Source: Hymenobacter duratus
Lineage (GTDB): Bacteria; Bacteroidota; Bacteroidia; Cytophagales; Hymenobacteraceae
Direction of reading: 5' to 3'
DNA: 64,000 nt
Assembly (NCBI RefSeq): GCF_014698995.1
Contig: NZ_JACWZZ010000004.1
Coordinates: 496,001-560,000, forward strand
Shown in pieces: positions 17,520-26,784 of the stretch. A model generated the notes under the pieces. That model searched no databases and was not told where the DNA came from. It was given only the letters and a program-made list of their open reading frames with translations. The position numbers and the translations under genes are program-made. Within the stretch, counting starts at the first letter, position 1. Each line of letters starts with the position of its first letter.

Positions 17520-18389
17520 CTACCGCTTGAAGTCGAGCAGGCCTCTAGGCTTGAGCCACGGTGTGAGGGTGGCGTAGCTGAACAGGTAGTCGGTTTCCGG
17601 CTGCAGCGCTTCGAGGACGTGCGGGAAGCCAAAATCGTAGTAGAGTGTGAGGCCGAAGGGCGTCAGGGCGAAGTCGTAGAAGCGCGGGTCGTCGCCTTCG
17701 AGTTGGCTGGTGAGGGTGCTGTCGTTCCAGTGCAGCCGGCGTTTCACCTCCGCCAGCAGTGGGGCATCCAGCTGGGCATACTCGGTGGGCAGCTTGCTGA
17801 TGTGGTCGGCCACACGGCGGTTGATGGACTCCTGCCAGCGCTGGCGTAGCGCCAGCGTATCGGCCAGTAGGTCGCGCACTTCCAGCAGCCGGCCCGTCCG
17901 CAGCTCAAACGTGGCGTGCCGCGTCACGGACGACGCGTATGCCCCCAGCAAGTCGGACGTAAGCGCTACGGAGAGCAGGCCGTGGTCATTATAGAGCACC
18001 TCGTAGCGGGCCCCCACAAAGCCTTTCTGGTCACGCTCGGTGTACTCGGAAACTGCCTGCCGCAGGCCGGTAAGCGCCGTGAGCGGCAGCGGCACAACCT
18101 GCAGGTCTTCGCCCAGGGCCGCATCCACCAGCTCGGCATTGATCCGGGCGGCGGCGGCGGCATCCGGCAGCTGCACCTGCGGCACCACGAAGCGCCCATC
18201 CAGCGTGTCACCTACGTTCAAGATGGTGGCTTGACTGATAGCTGGAACTGTGGCTTTGGGTTTCGCTGGCTTGGCGCGGGCCGCTGCCCGGCGGGTGGCC
18301 GCTTTGCCGGGGGCCGGGCGCTGCGCGTGCACAGTATTGAAACTCAGAAGAAGAACCGGCAGCAGCCAGCGCAGGCACATAGCACGCAT
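17520..18389 (-). CDS. Exported DUF3298/RsiV-like domain protein
   Basis: 289 aa, with a signal peptide (MCLRWLLPVLLLSFNTVHA) and a basic Ala/Lys/Pro-rich segment before the folded part. The C-terminal half, with TGRLLEVRDLLAD, FYDFALTPFGLTLYYDFG and SYATLTPWLKP, follows the pattern of DUF3298, the extracellular domain of RsiV, where the domain binds lysozyme. Here there is no anti-sigma N-terminus, so it is a stand-alone secreted or periplasmic protein. The start is either ATG 18389 or the one three codons in. Function is unknown; assignment to DUF3298 is by eye. Confidence 0.68.
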   Translation of the reverse strand: MRAMCLRWLLPVLLLSFNTVHAQRPAPGKAATRRAAARAKPAKPKATVPAISQATILNVGDTLDGRFVVPQVQLPDAAAAARINAELVDAALGEDLQVVPLPLTALTGLRQAVSEYTERDQKGFVGARYEVLYNDHGLLSVALTSDLLGAYASSVTRHATFELRTGRLLEVRDLLADTLALRQRWQESINRRVADHISKLPTEYAQLDAPLLAEVKRRLHWNDSTLTSQLEGDDPRFYDFALTPFGLTLYYDFGFPHVLEALQPETDYLFSYATLTPWLKPRGLLDFKR

Positions 18390-18471
18390 AGAGAACAGTC
18401 GAAAAGCCCCGCAACTTACGGCTCAGTTTCCATTCGCCCTCCCGTGAGGAGGCAACGGCCCGGGCCGACTC

Positions 18472-19464
18472 CTACTGTAGGAAGGCCAGCAGCGCCTTCC
18501 GGAACTCAGTTGGGGCATCCAAATGCGGAATGTGGCCTACACCCGCCAGTGGCACCAGCTTCGCGCCTTTGATTTGGGCCGCGGTGCGGCGGCCCAGTTC
18601 CGGATACTGCCCCATAGCAGCCAACACTTTGGGGTCTTTGATGAGGCCTTTGCCTACCACCGTGCGGTCATCCTGCCCGATGATGAGCAGCGTAGGAACC
18701 TGCAGCCGGCTGAACTCGTAGCTCACGGGCTGCTGATAAATCATGTCGAAGGTGAGGGCATTGGCGCGGGCTACTTTCGCGAAATCGGGGTGGTGGGTCT
18801 GGGCAGCCAGGGGCAGCAGCCATTCGTCGTGGGCCTTGGGGTAGCCGTGCGGATAGTAGGTGGCGTGGTATTTCCGGATGCTTTCCTCGGTGCTTTTGCG
18901 CTCCGTAGCCTCGGCTTGGTCTACACTCTGGAACGGCACGCCTACGCGGTAATCTTCCAGCCCAATCGGATTTTCCAGCACCAGCTTCTCGGTGGCGTCC
19001 GGATATTGCAGTGCGAACCGAGTGGCCAGCATGCCGCCCATGCTGTGGCCTACGATAATGGCCTTTTTCACGCCCAGCGTATCAAGTAGGTGCTTGGTGT
19101 TGCGGGCCAGCTGGTGGAAGGAATAGTGCAGATCCGGCTTGTCAGACTTGCCGAAGCCAATCTGGTCGGGTACCACTACCCGGAAACCGGCCGCCGTCAG
19201 GGTCTTGATGGTTTCGCGCCAGTAGGCCCCAAAGAAGTTTTTGCCGTGCAGCAGCACTACCGTGCGGCCATTGGTTTTGGCGGTGGCCGGCACGTCCATG
19301 TACGCCATGCGCAGCGTCTGGCCTTCCAGCTTCAGAGGAAGCTGCCGCACCGGAAACGGGTATTCGTAGCCGTCGAGGGTGGCATTTAGCGAGGTAGGCG
19401 CGGTTTGAGCGAAACCGGTACGAACCAGCAGCAGGGTTAGTAGCAGCAGAAATAAGCGGGACAT
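18472..19464 (-). CDS. Exported alpha/beta-fold hydrolase
   Basis: 330 aa. A signal peptide (MSRLFLLLLTLLLVRTGFAQ) precedes an alpha/beta hydrolase domain. VVLLHGKNFFGAYW forms the oxyanion loop, the nucleophile elbow is VGHSMGG (Ser141), the acid is in IIGQDDRTVVG and the catalytic His in GVGHIPHLDAP. Substrate unknown; an esterase or lactonase acting in the periplasm is a reasonable reading. The ATG at 19462-19464 is preferred over the frame opening at 19524 because it gives the signal peptide. Confidence 0.85.
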   Translation of the reverse strand: MSRLFLLLLTLLLVRTGFAQTAPTSLNATLDGYEYPFPVRQLPLKLEGQTLRMAYMDVPATAKTNGRTVVLLHGKNFFGAYWRETIKTLTAAGFRVVVPDQIGFGKSDKPDLHYSFHQLARNTKHLLDTLGVKKAIIVGHSMGGMLATRFALQYPDATEKLVLENPIGLEDYRVGVPFQSVDQAEATERKSTEESIRKYHATYYPHGYPKAHDEWLLPLAAQTHHPDFAKVARANALTFDMIYQQPVSYEFSRLQVPTLLIIGQDDRTVVGKGLIKDPKVLAAMGQYPELGRRTAAQIKGAKLVPLAGVGHIPHLDAPTEFRKALLAFLQ

Positions 19465-19610
19465 AGAACAAGCATTGATGACCCGACCAATACGCGAAAC
19501 AGGGCAGCTGTAGCTATACACCAAGAGCAGTTGTATTGCTTCCGGCGCGCCCTTGAGGCTGCCCTCAGAACGCAGGCATACTTTCTTCCCAGATAAAAAA
19601 GGAGCCCTAA

Positions 19611-20171
19611 TCAGCCGCCGTTGCCCGCCGCACTCTGCTTCAGCAGCAACTCAATGGTGCGGGTGTCCTCGTCGCTCCAAACCACTGTCCGTATCTCCTC
19701 AAGGCCCAGCACTGTGTGGCCGTCGGCTTCACCATATTGAGTATACACCTCTACCAGCAGCTCATCCTCTGTCAGACGCACAACATAGCCGTAAATGTCA
19801 TGCTCGCCGTGGGTTTCAAGCAGCACCAGTTGCCGCGCTTCCTGCGCCCGCTGCAACAGCAGCGGTATTGTCAGATACTGAGCATCAAGTCCATCGGGCG
19901 CGGCAGGCAAGCTATACACGGTTTCTGGGTTGTGTTCCTTGAACTCGATCAGCCGCATATACTTATCATCGAAATGCACCTTCGACACCGAGTCGAGGCT
20001 GATAGTGCGCACGCCGGTAAGCAGGCCCTGCCGCGTGATGGAGCGGAGCAACAATATCTCGGGATTGAAGCTGAGCACGTAGCCCAAAAACATTGTACTG
20101 CCCGACTGCAGCGCCACAATACGCCGGCTGCGCTGGGCCCGCTGCAGCATATCCGTCAATAATGCTCCCAT
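19611..20171 (-). CDS. Protein of two similar beta-rich repeats, unknown
   Basis: 186 aa from the ATG at 20169-20171 (MGALLTDMLQ). Two segments have the same pattern: about residues 17-75 (IVALQSGSTMFLGYVLSF ... SLDSVSKVHFDDKYMRLIEF) and about residues 112-175 (LVLLETHGEHDIYGYVVRL ... GLEEIRTVVWSDEDTRTIEL). In each, a GxxxxGYV strand, an acidic EhLLh strand, a polar loop and an hxxV-acidic-RxIE ending occur in order, suggesting an internally duplicated small beta-barrel such as an Sm-like or PRC-like fold. No signal peptide. I do not recognise the family. A TATCTTTG box 20 bases upstream supports this start. Confidence 0.68.
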   Translation of the reverse strand: MGALLTDMLQRAQRSRRIVALQSGSTMFLGYVLSFNPEILLLRSITRQGLLTGVRTISLDSVSKVHFDDKYMRLIEFKEHNPETVYSLPAAPDGLDAQYLTIPLLLQRAQEARQLVLLETHGEHDIYGYVVRLTEDELLVEVYTQYGEADGHTVLGLEEIRTVVWSDEDTRTIELLLKQSAAGNGG

Positions 20172-20191
20172 AATTCGTCTGGTGAATACCC

Positions 20192-20199
20192 CAAAGATA
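20192..20199 (-). promoter_or_regulatory. -7 promoter box for the duplicated-domain protein
   Basis: TATCTTTG on the minus strand matches TAnnTTTG exactly, 20 bases ahead of the ATG at 20171. It overlaps the longer open frame and so supports the shorter start. The -33 element is weak. Confidence 0.45.
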
Positions 20200-20400
20200 G
20201 GTTTTACGCCAGTCGCCTGCATCACCAAGGCCGGCTCCGATGTAGCTACTTTTCCTGACAGAGGAAGTCAGCATTGGGGTGCACTCAGAAAACAGCAACA
20301 AGTACTCGCCCTTCATCGGCAACCCGGCGCAACTGTGCATCTTTGTGGTTTGTAGTATTTCTCTGCCCTCCAACGTGGGCGGCTGCGTGCCGCTCCTGCC

Positions 20401-21090
20401 ATGCTGATTGACGTAATTATTCCTGCTTTCAACGAGGAGCAGTCCATTGCCAAAGTGCTGGCCGAAATTCCGGCCGGCCTGGTGCGCGAAGTCATTGTGG
20501 TGGATAATAATTCCACGGACCGTACCGGCGACGTAGCGCGGGCAGCTGGCGCCACGGTGCTGCGCGAAACCCGCCCCGGCTACGGCCACGCCTGCCTGGC
20601 CGGCATGGCGCACAGCTTCGCCCGGCCCGCCGCCGAACAGGCCGACATCATCGTGTTTCTGGATGGCGACCATTCCGACTACCCCGAAGAAATGCCGCTG
20701 CTGCTGGCCCCCATTCTGCGCGGCGAGGCCGATATGGTCATTGGCTCCCGCGCCCTGGGCCAGCGCGAAACCGGCTCCATGATGCCCCAGCAAATCTTCG
20801 GCAACTGGCTGGCCACTTCCCTGCTGCGGCGCCTCTACGGCGCGCACTTCACCGACCTGGGTCCGTTCCGGGCAATCCGGCGGGAGGCGCTGCAACGTAT
20901 TGGCATGGCCGACACCACCTACGGCTGGACGGTGGAAATGCAGCTCAAGGCCGCCAAGCTGAAGCTGCGCAACACCGAAGTGCCGGTGCGCTACCGCCGC
21001 CGCATCGGGACCAGCAAGGTTTCGGGCACGGTGCGCGGCACCCTGGGAGCAGGCTATAAGATTCTGTGGACCATCTTCCGCTATCTGTAG
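20401..21090 (+). CDS. Glycosyltransferase family 2, polyprenyl-phosphate type
   Basis: 229 aa. The N-terminus DVIIPAFNEEQSIAKVL and VVDNNSTDRTGDVA are typical of the dolichol-phosphate mannose synthase branch of GT2, and FLDGDHSDYPEEM holds the DxD-type metal site. There are no transmembrane helices in the C-terminus. The likely reaction is transfer of a hexose from a nucleotide donor to a polyprenyl phosphate carrier. It is the first of three same-strand genes for glycan assembly (20401-24077), and the downstream GT-C-like enzyme would be a natural user of such a carrier-linked sugar. Confidence 0.88.
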   Translation: MLIDVIIPAFNEEQSIAKVLAEIPAGLVREVIVVDNNSTDRTGDVARAAGATVLRETRPGYGHACLAGMAHSFARPAAEQADIIVFLDGDHSDYPEEMPLLLAPILRGEADMVIGSRALGQRETGSMMPQQIFGNWLATSLLRRLYGAHFTDLGPFRAIRREALQRIGMADTTYGWTVEMQLKAAKLKLRNTEVPVRYRRRIGTSKVSGTVRGTLGAGYKILWTIFRYL

Positions 21091-21217
21091 TTTGGCTTCA
21101 AGCGGTGCCGGCACCGGCGCTGTTGCTTACCTTCGTCGCCCCATCCCGGTTGCCTTCCTCTGACTTCGCTGGCCCCGGCGCTGCCGGCGGTGGCCCGGCC
21201 TCTTCTCCCGCTCCTGA

Positions 21218-22684
21218 ATGCTCTTTCTAGAACTCACGCTGCTGATACTCTACGGGCTGTGTCTGGCCTTCGTGCTGGGCTTCAGCCTGACGCAGTTTCA
21301 GCTGACGCGGCTGGCCCGGCAGGCTTACCGGCGTGGCCTGCCGCCCGAGCCTGCGCCGCCCGCCGTCTGGCCCCGCGTGACAGTGCAGATGCCACTGTAT
21401 AACGAAGTATTTGTGGCTGAGCGTCTGATTGATGCCTGCGCTGCGCTCAACTATCCCCTCAACCGGCTGCACCTGCAGGTTCTCGACGATTCGACCGACG
21501 AAACCGTGGCCCTAGTGGCGGCCCGCGTGGCGCACTACCGGGCCCAAGGGCTGCGCATCGACCAGGTGCGCCGGCCCGACCGGCAGGGCTACAAAGCCGG
21601 CGCGCTACGCTACGGGCTGGAGCAGACGGATGGGGAGCTGATTGCCATTTTTGACGCCGACTTTGTGCCGGAGCCGGACTTTCTGCTGCGCACCGTGCCG
21701 TATTTTCAGGAGGCCGGGTTGGGTGTGGTGCAGACGCGCTGGGGCCATCTGAACGAGGAGTATTCGCTGCTGACTGAGCTACAGGCCTTCGGGCTGAACG
21801 CGCACTTTCATGTGGAGCAGGTAGGACGCACGGCGGGCGGGCACTTCATCAATTTCAACGGGACGGGTGGCGTATGGCGGCGCACCTGCATCGAGGACGC
21901 CGGCGGCTGGCACACCGACACGCTCACCGAAGACCTGGACCTGAGCTACCGCGCCCAGCTGCGGGGCTGGCGCTTTCACTACCTGCCGCATGTGGTGGCA
22001 CCCGCCGAGCTACCCGCCACCCTCGACGCCCTGAAGTCGCAGCAGTTCCGCTGGACCAAGGGCGCGGCCGAAACCGCCCGCAAGCACCTGCGCAACGTGC
22101 TGCGCTCCTCCGAAACCCTGGCCACCAAGCTGCACGCTACGTTCCATCTGCTCAACAGCACGGTGTTCGTGGCCATTCTGCTGATGGCGCTGGTAAGTGT
22201 GCCGCTGGTATTTGTGCGCGCCGACCTGCCGGAGCTGAAGCCGCTACTACGGGTGGCCTCGGTGTTTCTGTTGGCTTTCGTACCGCTTATCTACTACTAC
22301 TTCACGGCCTGGCGGCTCGATAAGCCCACGGCGCCGGTGTGGCGCTTTGTGCCGCAGTTTTTGCTGTTTCTGTCGGTATCCATGGGGCTGACGCTGCACA
22401 ACGCACGGGCCGTGCTGCTGGGCTATAGCGGGCAGCAGTCGGCCTTTATCCGGACGCCCAAGCTGGGGCTGGTGCGGCGCCAGGGCCGCTGGCAGGGCCG
22501 CCGCTACCGCACCGGCGACCTGCTCGATGGCCTCACGCTCACCGAAGGCCTGCTCGCGCTGTACTTCGCCTTCGGTATCGGGGCCGGCCTGTACTTCGGC
22601 GACTGGGGCCTGATTCCCTTCCACCTGATGCTGACGGTAGGCTACGGCCTGATTTTTATGTATTCCGTCCGGCATCGGAAGTAA
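21218..22684 (+). CDS. Processive-type GT2 membrane glycosyltransferase
   Basis: 488 aa. An N-terminal helix is followed by a GT2 domain with VTVQMPLYNE, VLDDSTDET, the DADFVPEP metal motif, TEDLDLSYR, and QQFRW, the QxxRW motif of processive enzymes such as cellulose synthase, CslA and ceramide glucosyltransferases. The C-terminal third has about four hydrophobic helices. It should build a beta-linked glycan or glycolipid at the inner membrane. It is 127 bases downstream of the first GT2 gene and 10 bases upstream of the GT-C-like gene. Confidence 0.87.
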   Translation: MLFLELTLLILYGLCLAFVLGFSLTQFQLTRLARQAYRRGLPPEPAPPAVWPRVTVQMPLYNEVFVAERLIDACAALNYPLNRLHLQVLDDSTDETVALVAARVAHYRAQGLRIDQVRRPDRQGYKAGALRYGLEQTDGELIAIFDADFVPEPDFLLRTVPYFQEAGLGVVQTRWGHLNEEYSLLTELQAFGLNAHFHVEQVGRTAGGHFINFNGTGGVWRRTCIEDAGGWHTDTLTEDLDLSYRAQLRGWRFHYLPHVVAPAELPATLDALKSQQFRWTKGAAETARKHLRNVLRSSETLATKLHATFHLLNSTVFVAILLMALVSVPLVFVRADLPELKPLLRVASVFLLAFVPLIYYYFTAWRLDKPTAPVWRFVPQFLLFLSVSMGLTLHNARAVLLGYSGQQSAFIRTPKLGLVRRQGRWQGRRYRTGDLLDGLTLTEGLLALYFAFGIGAGLYFGDWGLIPFHLMLTVGYGLIFMYSVRHRK

Positions 22685-22694
22685 ACCGGCTCCG

Positions 22695-24077
22695 ATGCTT
22701 CTGTCTCAGTCAGCTCCTTTTCGCCGGATTGCGCACCTGCTGGCCTTGCTGCTGTTGGGGGCGGTGTACGCCGGGCTGGCATACGCTACTCCCCGCACAG
22801 AATTCGGGCAGCTGGCCGGGCTGTTTGCGGTGGCGTTCGGGCTGTACTGGTTTCTGCTAAAAACGAAGCTGCCGCTACGCTCGGGGCTGCTGGCGGCACT
22901 GCTGCTGCGGCTGCTGTGGCTGCCGGCCCTGCCCGCCTTCTCCGACGACTACCACCGCTTCCGCTGGGACGGGCTGCTTGTGTCCTCGGGCGTCAACCCG
23001 TTCCAGTACCGGCCCGATGAGCTGGTAGCAGTTGCGGAAATTTCCCCTAGTACCACCGCAGCAATCTGGCAACTTGCGCCGTACAGTCAGCAGCTGGAAA
23101 CGCTTTATCCGAAGCTCAACTCCCCGCACTACTATTCGGTATATCCGCCGGTGTGCCAGGCAGTGTTTGGGCTGGCCTCGGGGCTCTTTCCAGCCAGTGA
23201 GCGGGGTGCGGTGCTGCTCATGCGGCTGGTGCTGCTGCTGGCCGAAGCGGCTACGGCCGGGCTGCTGCTGGCGCTGCTGCGCCGGTTTGGGCTGCCGCCG
23301 GAGCGCGCCCTGTGGTACCTGCTCAACCCGCTCGTCATCGTAGAGCTGACCGGCAATCTGCACTTCGAAGCCCTGGTAATAGCGTTTCTGCTGCTGGCCC
23401 TGGTGCTGCTGCTGCGCGGCAACCGGGGCTGGGCCGCAGGGGCGCTGGGGCTGGCCATCGGCACGAAGCTGCTGCCGCTGCTGGTGCTGCCGCTGCTGGC
23501 ACGGCGGCTCGGCGCACGGCGTTTTCTGGCGTTTTCGGCAGCTGTCGGCCTGGTAGTCGTTCTGTTGTTTCTGCCCTTCGTGTCGGCGGAGCTGGTGCGC
23601 AACATCAGCCGTAGCCTGGACCTGTATTTCCGCAGCTTCGAGTTCAATGCCAGCCTCTACTACCTGCTGCGGGCCGCCGGCTACTGGCTCACAGGCTACA
23701 ACCAGATAGCCCGCATCGGCCCGGCACTGGCGCTTACGTTCGTAGCCATTATCGGGGGGTTGATGCTGAGCGAAAAGCGCCCGGCCTGGGCTTCTCTGCC
23801 CCGTACGCTGCTGGTGCTGCTCACGGCCTATTACCTGCTGGCCACCGTAGTGCATCCGTGGTACCTGACGCCCCTGCTTGCCCTGAGCCTGTTCACCAAC
23901 TACCGCTACCTGCTGGTGTGGTCGGGGCTGGTGGTACTGTCATACGCGGCCTACCATACTGCGGCTTACACCGAAAACCCGTGGCTGCTGACGCTGGAAT
24001 ATACGGGGCTACTGGCCGCGCTTTTTCGGGACTGGCGCCGCAGCGCCCCGGCCACAGTTGTCCCCGACGCCCTTTAG
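22695..24077 (+). CDS. Polytopic GT-C-like glycosyltransferase
   Basis: 460 aa with about 11 hydrophobic segments, very Leu-rich. The first extracytoplasmic loop contains FSDDYHRFRWDG, an acidic motif after helix 3 like that of GT-C enzymes (PMT, ArnT, GT87), and the second part contains YSVYPPVCQAVF. Such enzymes use polyprenyl-phosphate sugars as donors on the outer face of the membrane. It begins 10 bases after the preceding GT2 gene, so co-translation is likely. Its last 4 bases overlap tail to tail with the lipoprotein gene on the other strand. Confidence 0.75.
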   Translation: MLLSQSAPFRRIAHLLALLLLGAVYAGLAYATPRTEFGQLAGLFAVAFGLYWFLLKTKLPLRSGLLAALLLRLLWLPALPAFSDDYHRFRWDGLLVSSGVNPFQYRPDELVAVAEISPSTTAAIWQLAPYSQQLETLYPKLNSPHYYSVYPPVCQAVFGLASGLFPASERGAVLLMRLVLLLAEAATAGLLLALLRRFGLPPERALWYLLNPLVIVELTGNLHFEALVIAFLLLALVLLLRGNRGWAAGALGLAIGTKLLPLLVLPLLARRLGARRFLAFSAAVGLVVVLLFLPFVSAELVRNISRSLDLYFRSFEFNASLYYLLRAAGYWLTGYNQIARIGPALALTFVAIIGGLMLSEKRPAWASLPRTLLVLLTAYYLLATVVHPWYLTPLLALSLFTNYRYLLVWSGLVVLSYAAYHTAAYTENPWLLTLEYTGLLAALFRDWRRSAPATVVPDAL

Positions 24078-25006
24078 AGCGGAGCCTGCGCGGTATCCGG
24101 CGCTACACGGTTCCAGTAGGCATAGCGGCTGAGCTTGCGCAGGCGCAGGTTGCGGCCGTCCCAGGTAGCCTGGCGAAGCAGCACATTGGGGTATTTCCGC
24201 GCAAACCAGTAGGTGCTTTCCTTGCCTTCGGCCAAACGTACACGCACTTGCCAGGCGGCCTCCTGCGTATCGGCGGCAGATGCCGGCTGAACGCTTATTT
24301 CGGACTCGTAAATAGTCGGAGCAGCGGCTTTGCTGGTTTGCTGCAGCTCACAGATGCTCGCCCGAAAGGCCAGCGTATCACCGAAGCGCAGGCTGCGAAG
24401 GGTGTACGGCAGCGCATCCTCAAACAGAATGTCGCGGCGGAGCTTGCGCTGGCCGGCTCCCTGCCCGTCCCAGTAGGAGTTGTAGGTTTCCACGTACTGC
24501 AGTCCATCATCCAGAAACGCCTTGAACGTATTGCCGCACCATTCCTGCGACGAGGTGGTCAGCTTGGACAGACTGGTGGGACTTTCGCGCCGGAAAAACA
24601 GGGACGTCAGGAAATGGTACGGGTACTGCTCAGTAGGAATCCGGCAGAACTGGTTCACTTTCATCACCGGATACAGGTCCGTCCGCTGGTAGTCGTCGGT
24701 CTTGACCTGGTACTGCTGGTTAAACTCTTCCTTCACGGTCAGCTGCACGTACTCGAAGCGGCGCACCCGGTCGTAGATTACCCGTTCAGCGTCATACACG
24801 GCCACTTCTGCCAGGCCATCTTCCCACAGCTTATCCATGGCCCATTGTGGGTTGAACTGCGGGGCCAGCCGACGCAGGGCAACAGGCGGCGCGGCAGGCA
24901 GATCAGACAGGTCCGGGCGTTCCGGTTCAGAACCTTGGGTTGAGCATGCAGTCAGCTGCATGGCCAGGCAGCATCCCAGCAGGAGGCGTTCAACGGTGGC
25001 AGGCAT
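24074..25006 (-). CDS. Lipoprotein of unknown function
   Basis: 310 aa from the ATG at 25004-25006, with the lipobox QLTACS (Cys21). The mature part is hydrophilic with no family motif that I can name; it contains several aromatic-rich stretches (YPYHFLTSLFFRRE, YVETYNSYWDGQG). It is the last gene of a minus-strand run that begins with an H-NOX gene at 27336, and lies 59 bases after the DUF2064 gene. It overlaps the convergent GT-C-like gene by 4 bases. Location is probably the outer or inner membrane, facing the periplasm. Confidence 0.65.
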   Translation of the reverse strand: MPATVERLLLGCCLAMQLTACSTQGSEPERPDLSDLPAAPPVALRRLAPQFNPQWAMDKLWEDGLAEVAVYDAERVIYDRVRRFEYVQLTVKEEFNQQYQVKTDDYQRTDLYPVMKVNQFCRIPTEQYPYHFLTSLFFRRESPTSLSKLTTSSQEWCGNTFKAFLDDGLQYVETYNSYWDGQGAGQRKLRRDILFEDALPYTLRSLRFGDTLAFRASICELQQTSKAAAPTIYESEISVQPASAADTQEAAWQVRVRLAEGKESTYWFARKYPNVLLRQATWDGRNLRLRKLSRYAYWNRVAPDTAQAPL

Positions 25007-25065
25007 GGTGAAAGGTCGGATGTAGCCCCCAATAATACGCCGAAACTCGTCAGTCTCCTGACAAA

Positions 25066-25671
25066 CTACCTTTCCGTGGCCGCTCGCCACGCGGCCAGAT
25101 CCGTGGCATCGTCTACGTCGCGCAGCATAGGAAGCTGTTTCACCTGCAGCCCCAGCCGGTCGGCGTCAGCCAGTGTGTGCGGCAGAACAGAGTTGGTGCT
25201 CCAGCTTTTTCTCAAAAACAAATCCGTGCATACTTCTTTCATACCCAGCAGATAATACCCGCCATCTTCAGCCGGTCCTATAACTACCTCGTGCGTGGCC
25301 AATGCCACAAATGCCTCCTGCACCAACGCGGCCGTGAGGCCCGGGCAATCAGTGCCGATGATGATGGCGGCCCTAGCCCCGTTGGCAAAGGCATGCGAAA
25401 AAGCCATCTGCATTTTAGTGCCCAGGTCGCCGGGCAGTTGCAACTGCTGCTCATAGCCGGCCCACAGGTCGGGCGTGGCTGAGGGCGTGGCGGGTGGCTC
25501 CGCCAGCCATACGGTTTTATGCACCTGCAACTGTTCGGTAGCGGCACGGGTGTGGGCCAGCAGCTCACGGTAGACGGCCAGGGCGGCTTCCGGACCAATA
25601 GCCGCCGCCAGCCGGGTCTTTACCCGACCCAGCTCCGGATGCCGGGCAAAAATGAGCAAGTGAGACGTCAT
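25066..25671 (-). CDS. DUF2064 / TIGR04282 glycosyltransferase-like protein
   Basis: 201 aa. The start TSHLLIFARHPELGRVKTRLA and the later IIGTDCPGLTAALV and IGPAEDGGYYLLGM are diagnostic of DUF2064, a nucleotidyltransferase/GT-A-like fold annotated in arsenosugar clusters as TIGR04282. There it is thought to help attach or build the sugar part. The ATG at 25669-25671 is chosen because the fold starts at residue 3; the frame opens at 25779 but that overlaps the upstream rhodanese gene. It lies 65 bases after the rhodanese gene and two genes after an arsenosugar-associated peroxidase-like gene. Confidence 0.85.
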   Translation of the reverse strand: MTSHLLIFARHPELGRVKTRLAAAIGPEAALAVYRELLAHTRAATEQLQVHKTVWLAEPPATPSATPDLWAGYEQQLQLPGDLGTKMQMAFSHAFANGARAAIIIGTDCPGLTAALVQEAFVALATHEVVIGPAEDGGYYLLGMKEVCTDLFLRKSWSTNSVLPHTLADADRLGLQVKQLPMLRDVDDATDLAAWRAATER

Positions 25672-25736
25672 CGTATTCTTCAGCTTGGTATATGTCCCGA
25701 TATGCTCCAGAGGGCGTTGCGCCGGTACTGGGCTGG

Positions 25737-26282
25737 CTACTGGTATACCTTTCGGCCTTTGGTCAGCCAGGTACTCCATAGCGCGGAATAGGGATGTACA
25801 TCCTGCGTAAGCCCCTGCCGGTTGTACACCGGATGGCCGTCATTCACCCACTGAAAAATACCGCCGTACAGGTTGCGTACGTCCCGGAAGCCCAGCGCTT
25901 TCAGCCGCTCCCCTACCCGCTCACTCCGGTAGCCGACCGAGCAATATACCACCACGGTCCGGTCGCGGGGCAGCTCCGCAAATTCGGCCTGCTCAAACGT
26001 GTTGAAATCGACGAAGCGGGCGCCCTGCAGGTGACTGACGCGGTATTCGGCCGGCGTACGGGTATCGAGCAGCAGCACGGAAGAGGGGTTGCTGTGCAGC
26101 GTGGCTGCCAGCTGCGTCGGCTGCACGAGTGGCACGGTGCCCCGGTACAAGGTCCGGAGCAGTTGCGCATACGCCGAACTTGGGCGTTCATCGTCGGCGG
26201 AGCGCCCGCAGGCACTGGACGCCAGCAGCCAGAAAGCGGACAAGGCCAGCCCGATTCGTTTAAGAAAAGCAGGTGTATTCAC
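25737..26282 (-). CDS. Rhodanese-domain lipoprotein
   Basis: About 181 aa if the GTG at 26280-26282 is used; no ATG gives a sensible signal peptide, though the frame opens at 26375. The signal peptide ends in the lipobox ASSACG. A single rhodanese domain follows: VLLLDTRTPAEYRVSHLQGA, then the active-site loop VVYCSVGYRSERV with the catalytic Cys, and GFRDVRNLYGGIFQWV. It should carry a persulfide and act in the periplasm on a thiol or possibly arsenic compound. Neighbours are an AhpD-like peroxidase and a DUF2064 protein, a set seen in arsenosugar loci. Confidence 0.83.
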   Translation of the reverse strand: MNTPAFLKRIGLALSAFWLLASSACGRSADDERPSSAYAQLLRTLYRGTVPLVQPTQLAATLHSNPSSVLLLDTRTPAEYRVSHLQGARFVDFNTFEQAEFAELPRDRTVVVYCSVGYRSERVGERLKALGFRDVRNLYGGIFQWVNDGHPVYNRQGLTQDVHPYSALWSTWLTKGRKVYQ

Positions 26283-26380
26283 TTCAATCCCGATAGCAGA
26301 AGCAGTTGGCCGGTTTTGGTGCCCTTCGGCTCGCCACCGGAGGCCCGGCAGGCAGGCACTGTAGCTGCCTGCCACACAAC

Positions 26381-26719
26381 CTACATCGACAGTTCCTTGG
26401 CCTTGTTCATCATCTGAACACCATGTACCAGCACGGCACCTCCTTTTATGGCAGCGGCCACGTGCACGGCCTCCATCATCTGGGCTTCGTCGGCGCCTTT
26501 CTGCAGCGAGTCGGTGGTATAGGCATCAATGCAGTACGGGCACTGCACGGCATGGGCCACGGCCAGCGCAATCAGCGCCTTTTCGCGTTCCGAGAGGGCG
26601 CCTTCCTTGAATACTTCGCCGTAATAGGAGAAGAATTTGTTGCCCATCTCCGCCTGCCATTCCGTGATGTTCCCAAATTTGGCCAGGTCGGCGGGGTTGT
26701 AGTAAGTTGACTTTTCCAT
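26381..26719 (-). CDS. AhpD-like peroxidase, arsenosugar-associated type
   Basis: 112 aa, all helical, of the carboxymuconolactone decarboxylase/AhpD fold. The active-site pair is in AHAVQCPYCIDAYT (CxxC). The opening STYYNPADLAKFGNI matches my memory of proteins annotated as arsenosugar biosynthesis-associated peroxidase-like. The probable role is thiol-dependent reduction of a peroxide or an arsenic intermediate in the cytosol. It begins 65 bases after the H-NOX gene and is followed by rhodanese and DUF2064 genes on the same strand. The radical-SAM gene ArsS and methyltransferase ArsM, usual partners, are not in the window. Confidence 0.83.
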   Translation of the reverse strand: MEKSTYYNPADLAKFGNITEWQAEMGNKFFSYYGEVFKEGALSEREKALIALAVAHAVQCPYCIDAYTTDSLQKGADEAQMMEAVHVAAAIKGGAVLVHGVQMMNKAKELSM

Positions 26720-26784
26720 GTGGCAAAGAAGCTGGGCTGTGCGCCAGCCATCTGGCGCAGGAGAAGAAAAGGTGGTTCAGACTG

